Under the pieces are notes generated by a model. That model had not been told where the DNA came from. It saw only the letters and a program-made list of their open reading frames with translations, and did not search any database. A stretch of 64,000 bases of DNA. Source: Agathobacter rectalis ATCC 33656. Its GTDB lineage: Bacteria > Bacillota > Clostridia > Lachnospirales > Lachnospiraceae. Below, one piece after another: positions 24,703 to 32,760 of this stretch. Numbering within the stretch: position 1 is the first letter of the stretch; each line of letters begins with the position of its first letter. Both the position numbers and the translations under genes were made by a program. Where the stretch lies: contig NC_012781.1 in NCBI RefSeq assembly GCF_000020605.1, forward strand, positions 2,605,501 through 2,669,500, in the 5' to 3' direction.

Positions 24703-25705
24703 ATCTTCTCTTGTATTTTCTTTCTACTAATCTCCAGGCAACTGCATTTTTAAGCTTATTGCCCTTCATCTTGCCCAATCGTTTATGGTATTTTTCAGGG
24801 TTGATCCTATTTAGCCAATCCAAACCTTTTAAATAATCCGCCATTGCCCGAATCACATAATACTCTGTAATATAATCGTTTTTAATATGATGTAACGTAA
24901 TAGTATCCTTCCATCTAATAAAAACTGATTTAGGATTATCATTCAAAGAATGTAGTGAATTAACAAATAACGGATTTCTTGTGTCATAATAATGCATTAT
25001 TGGAGTCATACGCTTTTCAAATGTCTCATGCCACACATGTACTCCTTCAATTATGATTGGTGGCTTTCCACATCGAAGTCCATACTCGACATCATCACAA
25101 TGGATAAAAAATGGAATGATATCATTGTCCTTCACAAAACTCATCGGAAAACAGCAAAACCACCAACCACCATACTCTGCTCCGGAACCATAATTAACTC
25201 TTCCGGGTATATAATTCTCTGAGGTAATCTGTCTCATGTACTCCACATGTTTCAAATTACCTCCATTCCATATTTCTGCAGCTGTATATTGAATATCCGG
25301 CCTGTCCATACAAAACATACGTCCTGCGACCGGATTATCAATATACTTTTCTGAAACCTTACTCAGGTAATCAAAGAGAATATAAAACGCTTCAATATCA
25401 AATTCCACATCATCATCCATAAATATAACATGTGAAAATGTACTGCTGTTTTTTCTGATTTCTTCCAATCCACGCTGAAAACCGCCCGAGCCTCCTGTAT
25501 TTCTGTTATGAAATACATGTAAAAAAGTATCATTATGCTGTTTCAGCTCACAGCCATTGTCAACAACAAAAATCTGAAGCCTTCCGTAATACTTTTTCTC
25601 ATTTTCTTGAAAAAACTTTGACTTTAAAAGCTTTGATATATTCTTCTCTACAAATTCATTTCTATGATATGTACATATATTAACAGCTATATTTATATCT
25701 CTCAA
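24692..25705 (-). CDS. Family-2 glycosyltransferase, GlfT2-like galactofuranosyltransferase
   Basis: The 337-residue protein opens with VNICTYHR, then FVVDNG, RNTGGSGGFQRG and the metal-binding FMDDDVEF. A later WHETFEKRMTPIMHYYDTRN resembles the catalytic and acceptor region of mycobacterial GlfT2-like enzymes. It would add galactofuranose from UDP-Galf to a growing polymer on the cytoplasmic face. The next gene upstream, nine bases away, encodes UDP-galactopyranose mutase, which supplies that donor. The family match and the neighbour support each other. Confidence 0.85.
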   Translation of the reverse strand: MRDINIAVNICTYHRNEFVEKNISKLLKSKFFQENEKKYYGRLQIFVVDNGCELKQHNDTFLHVFHNRNTGGSGGFQRGLEEIRKNSSTFSHVIFMDDDVEFDIEAFYILFDYLSKVSEKYIDNPVAGRMFCMDRPDIQYTAAEIWNGGNLKHVEYMRQITSENYIPGRVNYGSGAEYGGWWFCCFPMSFVKDNDIIPFFIHCDDVEYGLRCGKPPIIIEGVHVWHETFEKRMTPIMHYYDTRNPLFVNSLHSLNDNPKSVFIRWKDTITLHHIKNDYITEYYVIRAMADYLKGLDWLNRINPEKYHKRLGKMKGNKLKNAVAWRLVERKYKRRYEI

Positions 25706-25714
25706 ATTATACTC

Positions 25715-26830
25715 CTAAGCTAACTCTTTCTCACACATATCAAGTGCCGATGCAATAACCGCATCCATATCGTAATACTTGTACTCTCCGAGACGTCCAC
25801 CAAAGATAACCTTCTCTTCTTTATCAGCCAAAGCCTTGTAATCAGCATATAGCTTACCATTTTTCTCATCATTTACAGGATAGTATGGCTCATCTCCCGG
25901 TTTCCACTCTGAGCTGTATTCCTTACTGATTATAGTCTTTGGAAGATCATTTCCATTCTCATCTTTTCCGAACTCAAACCATTTATGCTCGATAATACGT
26001 GTCCATGGAGTCTCTCTATCTGTATAGTTAACAGCAGCATTTCCCTGGAAGTTAGGCTTGTCAAGAATCTCATTCTCAAATCTTACTGATCTGTACTCAA
26101 GATTTCCAAGAGAATAATTAAAGTATGCATCAATTGCACCTGTATATATTACCTTATCTGCCATAGCATCATACTCAGCCTTCTTCTCCAGATAATCCTC
26201 ATTGAGACGTACCTCAATACCCTCGAGAAGATTTTCTACCATCTTGGTATATCCACCTACCGGAATTCCCTGATAAAGAGCATTGAAATAGTTGTTGTCA
26301 AAAGTAAGACGAACCGGAAGTCTCTTAATGATAAATGCAGGAAGCTCCTTACAATCACGTCCCCACTGTTTCTCAGTATACCCCTTTACAAGCTTCTCAT
26401 AGATATCTCTACCTACAAGTGATATAGCCTGCTCCTCGAGGTTCTGTGGCTCTCCCTTTATCTCTGCCTTCTGCTCCTCAATCTTTGCAGCGGCTTCCTC
26501 AGGAGTTACAACACCCCACATTTTATTAAATGTGTACATATTAAAAGGCATTGAATAAAGCTCACCTTTATAATTTGCAACCGGTGAATTTGTGAATCTG
26601 TTGAAATTTGCAAACTGTGTAATGTAGTTCCATACCTTTGTGTTGTTTGTATGGAAAATATGAGCTCCATACTTGTGGAAATTGATTCCCTCTACCTTCT
26701 CAGTATAAACATTTCCGGCAATATTCGGACGCTTGTCTATAACAAGCACACTCTTTCCTTTTTCCTTTGCCTCGTGTGCAAAAACTGCTCCATATAAACC
26801 AGAGCCTACTACTAAATAATCGTACTTCAT
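25715..26830 (-). CDS. glf: UDP-galactopyranose mutase
   Basis: The 371 residues show the FAD-binding start DYLVVGSGLYGAVFAHEA, then VLVIDKR, GAHIFHT, EKQWGRDCKELPAFIIKRLPVR and a C-terminal VIFGGRLGEYKYYDMD, all hallmarks of Glf. The enzyme turns UDP-galactopyranose into UDP-galactofuranose using reduced FAD. Length and motifs are complete. Its presence shows that the surface polymer of this locus contains galactofuranose. Its base composition is less AT-rich than its neighbours, as expected for a conserved gene. Confidence 0.97.
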   Translation of the reverse strand: MKYDYLVVGSGLYGAVFAHEAKEKGKSVLVIDKRPNIAGNVYTEKVEGINFHKYGAHIFHTNNTKVWNYITQFANFNRFTNSPVANYKGELYSMPFNMYTFNKMWGVVTPEEAAAKIEEQKAEIKGEPQNLEEQAISLVGRDIYEKLVKGYTEKQWGRDCKELPAFIIKRLPVRLTFDNNYFNALYQGIPVGGYTKMVENLLEGIEVRLNEDYLEKKAEYDAMADKVIYTGAIDAYFNYSLGNLEYRSVRFENEILDKPNFQGNAAVNYTDRETPWTRIIEHKWFEFGKDENGNDLPKTIISKEYSSEWKPGDEPYYPVNDEKNGKLYADYKALADKEEKVIFGGRLGEYKYYDMDAVIASALDMCEKELA

Positions 26831-26846
26831 AATATAATTCTCCTTT

Positions 26847-29165
26847 TTATTTTGTTGTTCCGGGTATCATAGCGAATCCACCGTATATGGCTGTTTTTCC
26901 ATCATAACCGAATGCCTGTACCCTGAAAATATATGTTGACCCAGATTTTAAGCCAGATACACGATAAGTTGTAGTATTGTTATTACCAATTCTGGCAATT
27001 CTCACCCATGTACCATTCTTATACTGCTGGACAATATAACCACTTGCTTTACTGTCTTTATTCCAATTAACCCTCAAGGCATCCTTTGCTGTACCGCCAA
27101 TTCTTATACCGGTTACTGTAGCCGGACTTGTCTTTCCGTTAATATACGCATAATTACCATATAATGCAGTTTTTCCATCAAATCCAAATGCCTGTACTCG
27201 AAACTTGTACGTTGTGGATGCACTTAACTTCTCAACACGATATGTAGTTGTGCTATTCTCACCAATTCTCGCTATACGTGTCCACTTTCCACCTTTATAC
27301 TGCTCTACAATATATCCTGATGCCTTACTGTTCTTCGTCCAATTTAAACGAAGTGCATCTGCTGCATGTCCGCCAATTTTCAATCCTGATATCGTAGCAG
27401 GATTTGTAATTCCACTAATATTCTTATAAGAACTGTATGTGGCAGCATTGCCATTCAGCTTAAATGCTTTAACTCTAAAATTATACTTGGTAGAAGGACT
27501 TAATTTCTCTACTCTATATGTAACAGTACTGTTGCTTCCTATTCTTGCAATTCGAGTCCAGCTTCCACTCTTATATTGCTCAACAATATATCCATCTGCA
27601 GATGTATTCTTATTCCAGTTTAATCTAAGAGCATCACCAGCTCGTCCACCTATCTTTAGACCAGAAACAGCAGACACGGTTGATTGGGCTGGAGCCGGTT
27701 CATTTTTTGCAGTTACCTTTATATTGTATACCACTTCACTAACATCGTAAGCTTTAGGTGATACCTTTAAGTAATATGATCCAGCCACTAAATCCGTTGA
27801 AATAACTGATTTAATGTTAGTATCCCCACAATACACATCACCTTTGCTAACCTCTTCACGATCTGTATTGTATAATCTTACATCCCATCCATGAGATGTG
27901 TCCTTATCATACGCTTTACCAAAGTCTATACTAACTGTTCCATTCTTTTTTAAGGTAAACTTATAACAATCTTCATTCCAACTAGTTGTTGTGCCATAAT
28001 ATGTTGTATTAACATTCATTAGATTTGGCGTAGCCAAATCATCATTCAATTCCTTTTCCCACACCGCACTAGATGAAAAATTAATATTAAAATTATATGT
28101 TACACTAGTGTCATCATAGTCTATCGGCTTTATTAAAATATAATATGTACCTTTAGGTAAACCATATTCACATGTAGAATCAGTCTTTGAATTTCCGCAA
28201 TTAAAAGTCCATTCTATATATTTTTCCTGCTCAGAATTATAAAGAATAACATTCCAACCATGATCTGCATTACTATCATACTCTTTTCCAAAGTCTATAC
28301 GAATATGTCCAGCATTTGCCATTGAAAACTTGTAATAATCAATATCCGTTGAATCACTATTAGAAATAGAACCATAACATACACTATTTGTATTCACCTT
28401 AGTAGCTGTAGAGAACGAATTATTTGCTTCCTTTTCCCAAGAATTACTAGCAGAATACACAAGTGTAAAATTATACTTAGTATCTGTCCACTCCCATCTT
28501 ATACCCTTTATCCTTAAATAATATGTTCCTGAAGCTAATCCCAATACACTTGAGCTATCAGTTTTTGAATTTCCACAACGAAATTCATCTCTCTTAATAA
28601 TTTCCCAATTACTATTATAAACTTCAACCGTCCAGCCTCGATTACTATCTTCATATTCTTTTCCAAAATCTATGCGAACTGAACCAGCACTGCTTAATGT
28701 AAATTTATAATTATCCACTTCATCACTTTTAGATAACTCGCCATAATTTTTTTTATTTACAAAAATACTCTGACTAGCTGATTCAGAATCACTAGCATAT
28801 GTTTTTACAGATGATTCTGTATTAATTTCTTCATCTTCAACACTATTTGATGGCATAATGTCTACTGAATTACCATCATTTAATTGTACTTCTACATCTT
28901 TAGCTTCACCAGTATTCTCCACATCTAACTGATTAGATGCTGTGTCCTTAATTTCAGAACCACCAATTATGTCATCCTGACTAATTGTTTCATCTGATAT
29001 CAATTCTTCTGCGGATTTGTTTGATTCACTACTTTCTTCCATGGATGTCACAGAATCTACTCCTGTAGATTCTGAATTTTCACTAAAGTCTGCAGCAAAT
29101 GCTGAAAAGCTCCCTGACATTACTATTGCCAGGCTCAAAAGCGTTGCTATTATTTTTTTCTTCAT
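26847..29165 (-). CDS. Secreted protein with three PPC-like domains and three FN3-like repeats
   Basis: The 772-residue precursor has a signal peptide (MKKKIIATLLSLAIVMSGSFSAFA) and an acidic Ser/Glu linker (about 27-130). Three beta-sandwich domains of about 115 residues follow (about 135-480). Each has a motif like YKFTL, then IDFGKEYD, W.V.LYN and L..G.YYL.I, close to bacterial pre-peptidase C-terminal (PPC) domains. Three FN3-like repeats end the protein (GGRAGDALR, GGHAADALR, GGTAKDALR). No catalytic module is seen, so it is probably a binding or structural surface protein. It lies between the ILEI/pyruvyltransferase gene and glf with 16-26 bp gaps, inside the glycopolymer operon. Confidence 0.83.
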   Translation of the reverse strand: MKKKIIATLLSLAIVMSGSFSAFAADFSENSESTGVDSVTSMEESSESNKSAEELISDETISQDDIIGGSEIKDTASNQLDVENTGEAKDVEVQLNDGNSVDIMPSNSVEDEEINTESSVKTYASDSESASQSIFVNKKNYGELSKSDEVDNYKFTLSSAGSVRIDFGKEYEDSNRGWTVEVYNSNWEIIKRDEFRCGNSKTDSSSVLGLASGTYYLRIKGIRWEWTDTKYNFTLVYSASNSWEKEANNSFSTATKVNTNSVCYGSISNSDSTDIDYYKFSMANAGHIRIDFGKEYDSNADHGWNVILYNSEQEKYIEWTFNCGNSKTDSTCEYGLPKGTYYILIKPIDYDDTSVTYNFNINFSSSAVWEKELNDDLATPNLMNVNTTYYGTTTSWNEDCYKFTLKKNGTVSIDFGKAYDKDTSHGWDVRLYNTDREEVSKGDVYCGDTNIKSVISTDLVAGSYYLKVSPKAYDVSEVVYNIKVTAKNEPAPAQSTVSAVSGLKIGGRAGDALRLNWNKNTSADGYIVEQYKSGSWTRIARIGSNSTVTYRVEKLSPSTKYNFRVKAFKLNGNAATYSSYKNISGITNPATISGLKIGGHAADALRLNWTKNSKASGYIVEQYKGGKWTRIARIGENSTTTYRVEKLSASTTYKFRVQAFGFDGKTALYGNYAYINGKTSPATVTGIRIGGTAKDALRVNWNKDSKASGYIVQQYKNGTWVRIARIGNNNTTTYRVSGLKSGSTYIFRVQAFGYDGKTAIYGGFAMIPGTTK
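26855..27690 (-). repeat. FN3-like repeat array E (three copies)
   Basis: Three copies spaced by about 92-95 codons. Core GG[RHT]AxDALR[LV]NW is followed by GYIV.QYK, RIARIG, T.TYRV and FRV.AF. The last copy is again the GGTAKDALR form. Confidence 0.8.
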
Positions 29166-29191
29166 AGTACTTTACCTCCTTTGTTCACAAC

Positions 29192-32100
29192 TTAATTTAC
29201 TTCATGAATATCTATCAGTGAAAATGCAACATTTGCGTCATTGCCAACCAATTGTGCTGCACCAATCATAAATTCATCATAAATATCCGCATCTGGAGTA
29301 AATGTGATTTTTCTTTCAATCCATTTGCCTCTGTTATTATTGTCAATTTTCTCTGTCCAAATCACTTGATAAAACATACTTCCTGAATCTTTAATATGTA
29401 AATTAAAATATTGTGATTCCGAAATCACTTTAAATTTTATATGCAATTCATATGTCGTTTCTTTAGACAAAGCCCCCTTCATTTGCATTATAGCATATTT
29501 TCTAGTCGGGGGATTTATTAACTTAGTGAACAAATAAATGGTTCCATTAATTACATGTTCTTCCCAAATCTTATTATCATATGAAAATACTGTATTTCTT
29601 GAGTTAAAAAATAATGGAGTATTATCGTAATTTCCATGATTAGGCTTTAATGCGTAATTTACTGCTTTAGTAAATGGCATAGTCTGAATTGCATCATAGA
29701 ATAAGTCTCTTTTAGGAGATACAAAATTATGTGTACCTTTAACAGTAAAGCCATTTCCTTTCAACCATTGAAACGGAACTTCTTTTCTTACCTTAAACTT
29801 ATTTTCTTCAATGGCATCAAAAAGCGCTTGTCCCTTTTTACTATTCACCAGAAGCGCTGATATCCCATTTTTATACTCTACTTCTTTGTCGAAATTATTT
29901 ATCCACCAAAAATCACCTATTGTAATATCACCTATTTTGGGAACATTCTGATATTTACAATGTTCACAATGATATGAGCACATTGCATGATTATGATATA
30001 CCCTCTGATAATCACTTTGACATGCTTTTTTTATTATCTTAGTTGAGCCATCTTTAAAAGTAAGTTTTACGGTTTCAGAATTCCAACCATACATCTTATT
30101 TCTGAACTCATACTTGACAAGATCCTCTCCATAGGATTCTTGTACATATTTTTTAAAGAATTTTGATGATGGTGCATTTCCACACAGTAAATCAACTATT
30201 ACCAAGTTTTCATATTCTTTTTTCCCTAAATATTGTCTTAACCCCGCTGCTTGACAAGGGCAACCACTAAAAAGCACAGGTTTACCCTCTAGTAGCTTTT
30301 CTTTGACTTTTCTAAATGTATTTCCTAAATAACTTTGCAAGTACTTGGATTTTCTCAATTTATACATGTCATCTTCTGTATCAATCATAATATGTTCTAC
30401 AGTAAAATCATCTTTCCAAGCAGCACCAAACACACATCCCCCTTTTTTAAATATTTCATGAGCTAATAAAGAAAATGCTCCACCACTTGAACTTTGTTTC
30501 AAAAGCACATCATTTGCTGCAACAATCTCATAGCACTTAGGTGAATCGCTATTTTCTCTTTCAACATTGTTAATCACAGGACATATTTTAGAACATATTC
30601 CACAATTTGAACATTTATCTATATTCACAATTGGTTTATAGTATCCTAAATCATTTCCTTTCATGGTAATAGCATCATTTGGACAAATACTACTGCATGC
30701 ACCACACCCAACACATAAATTCATATTACAATTTTGTGTTATTGCATTATCAATTTCATCAATTTTCCTTAATTCATTTTTTAGCCAACCAACTGATTTT
30801 TCTCTATCCTCTTTAATCATTTTATTGATTTGATCGTATTCTATAAATTCTTCATATTCATCTTTCCATGAGAATTTTGAAACATTATCCACCAATCGAT
30901 TCATTAAGTTAAATCTTCCTAAAATATCTCCAAATCTTTCGGCGCCTCTTCCTGGATTACAAAACGAAATAAATCGTTTTTCAAAAATTATCGAAAAACA
31001 CGTACCATGAAAACTATCCGTTATAACAAACTCCGCATTTGAAAACGCTTTTAAAAAGTCCTTTACTTCCATATCTACTTGAAGATTAGGATAATTTTCC
31101 TTTCTAGTACAATGTTCCCACGAACTCTTAAGTATTGTATAATATCCATCAGCAATTGTAATAATTTTCTTATCCAATTTTCCTGATATTTCAAGCAACG
31201 CATTTAACTTTTCTTCATTTGGATCCAAAATATATGCGACAATATATGGTTCTGATTCTTCAAAATTTGACTTTTCTATCAATTCATCATATATATTTTT
31301 ATCAATATCAAAAACTGGTTCTAAAAGGATTTCAGAATTAATTCCATATTTTCTTTTAAGTGTTTTAGCACTAAAATCTTCTCTAACTGATATCGCATTA
31401 TACTTCTCGAGTTCAGATCTGACAAAAGGAATATTACTCTCTGCTACATGATCATCTTTCGAACCAAGCGATGTACAAAAACTAATTTTTCTTTTTTTAG
31501 AAAATGGTATATACATTAACCCACTAAACGAAATTCTATAATTCCATATTTGATCAGAGCCTGCTATAAATGTATCGACATGATTGTCTAATAACTGCAA
31601 ATCCTTTCTGCTCATTCTAGGGGACACATCATCTTCATTATAAACTTCTTCTATGAAATTAGTATTATGAATTTTTTTTCGAAGCTCTATATCATCTGCT
31701 ACACTATCTGGCTTTTGTAATAGCAATACAGACTTATTCATGTCTTTAATAATTCTATAAATCGCATATCCATTTAATAAAGAGCCATAATTTGCCCCAT
31801 ACCAAAAACCAACAATACAAACATCTCTTTTTATATCACTTGTAATCCAATTTTTTTTCTTGATTATTTCCAAATCTCTAGAAAAAACATCATTTTCTTG
31901 ATGGGAATCATAATAGATAGAGTCAACAGGTGTATCATTTTTTGTATCATATACCACAATGTTAATTCCTCGTCTATTACACGCAAAATCAATTCCATTT
32001 ACTAAAATAGCTGCTCTATTCCCAGTTTTCCAAGCTTCACTTGTTAAGTCGAATTTATAATTATTAAATTCAAATTTAATTTCTACTCGTTCTTCTGTTT

Positions 32101-32347
32101 TTTTAGAAACCGTATCTACTATTTTTTCCCCATTACAAATAGCCCCAGCATACATTACCCATAACTGTTTTGAAATACTTTCAAATCCTAATTGTTTCAG
32201 TTTTCCCAAAACAGCATCTGACATATTACTCCCCGCTGTATCTTTAACGGCAAGCAATATAGCAAAATCATTTTTCACTTCATTAAGTTTATCAAGATAT
32301 GCTTCAATCTCATTTATCTCCAGCAAATCTTCTCTAATACTTTGCAT
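29192..32347 (-). CDS. Multidomain ILEI-like / polysaccharide pyruvyltransferase / FrhB-ferredoxin fusion
   Basis: The start is set at the ATG at 32345-32347, with GGGAGG nine bases upstream. The 1051-residue protein shows four parts. Residues 1-150 resemble the ILEI/PANDER (FAM3) domain (FAILLAVKDTAGS, RGINIVVYD). Residues 170-510 match polysaccharide pyruvyl transferases (VGFWYGANYGSLLNG, ITDSFHGTCFSI). Residues 530-880 carry two 4Fe-4S motifs (CVGCGACSSICP and CSNCGICSKICP) and a coenzyme F420 hydrogenase beta-like domain. The tail of about 130 residues looks like a carbohydrate-binding sandwich. The likely role is adding or reducing pyruvyl groups on the polymer. It is the first gene of a long operon that runs to the terminator at 17456. 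Confidence 0.85.
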   Translation of the reverse strand: MQSIREDLLEINEIEAYLDKLNEVKNDFAILLAVKDTAGSNMSDAVLGKLKQLGFESISKQLWVMYAGAICNGEKIVDTVSKKTEERVEIKFEFNNYKFDLTSEAWKTGNRAAILVNGIDFACNRRGINIVVYDTKNDTPVDSIYYDSHQENDVFSRDLEIIKKKNWITSDIKRDVCIVGFWYGANYGSLLNGYAIYRIIKDMNKSVLLLQKPDSVADDIELRKKIHNTNFIEEVYNEDDVSPRMSRKDLQLLDNHVDTFIAGSDQIWNYRISFSGLMYIPFSKKRKISFCTSLGSKDDHVAESNIPFVRSELEKYNAISVREDFSAKTLKRKYGINSEILLEPVFDIDKNIYDELIEKSNFEESEPYIVAYILDPNEEKLNALLEISGKLDKKIITIADGYYTILKSSWEHCTRKENYPNLQVDMEVKDFLKAFSNAEFVITDSFHGTCFSIIFEKRFISFCNPGRGAERFGDILGRFNLMNRLVDNVSKFSWKDEYEEFIEYDQINKMIKEDREKSVGWLKNELRKIDEIDNAITQNCNMNLCVGCGACSSICPNDAITMKGNDLGYYKPIVNIDKCSNCGICSKICPVINNVERENSDSPKCYEIVAANDVLLKQSSSGGAFSLLAHEIFKKGGCVFGAAWKDDFTVEHIMIDTEDDMYKLRKSKYLQSYLGNTFRKVKEKLLEGKPVLFSGCPCQAAGLRQYLGKKEYENLVIVDLLCGNAPSSKFFKKYVQESYGEDLVKYEFRNKMYGWNSETVKLTFKDGSTKIIKKACQSDYQRVYHNHAMCSYHCEHCKYQNVPKIGDITIGDFWWINNFDKEVEYKNGISALLVNSKKGQALFDAIEENKFKVRKEVPFQWLKGNGFTVKGTHNFVSPKRDLFYDAIQTMPFTKAVNYALKPNHGNYDNTPLFFNSRNTVFSYDNKIWEEHVINGTIYLFTKLINPPTRKYAIMQMKGALSKETTYELHIKFKVISESQYFNLHIKDSGSMFYQVIWTEKIDNNNRGKWIERKITFTPDADIYDEFMIGAAQLVGNDANVAFSLIDIHEVN

Positions 32348-32760
32348 GTTATTTATCCTCCCTATATTACTATAAGCTCTCAAATTCTTAAGATTGCATT
32401 TCATGCCTCTTAATTATACAAATACCTTTTGACCTAAGGTGTTTTTTATTACATATTAACAGTAACTTTCATACTGCCTCTCTTTATGATTTACACAAAG
32501 TAATTGATATCGCACCTTATATTAACCTGAATCCTTTTCATTCAGGTTAATATACATATAAAGTCAATTTAATGATTTATGTGATTTGCGTTCATATGTG
32601 CAAAATACTCTTACGTATGGATCATACTGATGTCAAGAAAACAAACACCGCTAAATACAACTGTTCTCTTACAAATCGCATAGGAACACGCACATATTTT
32701 CCCGCGAAATTAAACAATATTCAATTGTTATGATTACTAATTATCTTACTAGTATATATA
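32348..32760. other. 413-bp intergenic gap between two glycopolymer operons
   Basis: No convincing gene is seen on either strand. The gap holds the perfect 15-bp inverted repeat at 32518-32554 and a TATAAT box on the minus strand near 32415 without a good -35. It probably contains the promoter of the operon starting at 32347. Confidence 0.5.
32518..32554. repeat. Perfect 15-bp inverted repeat with 7-nt loop
   Basis: Arms TATATTAACCTGAAT and its exact complement flank a CCTTTTC loop. No T run follows on either strand, so it is not a standard terminator. It may be a factor-independent pause or terminator of the upstream operon, or a regulator-binding site for the downstream one. Confidence 0.7.

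Noticed and set aside
11150-29165. Sortase anchoring of the FN3 proteins
   Set aside because: None of the five proteins ends with an LPXTG-type motif, hydrophobic helix and basic tail.
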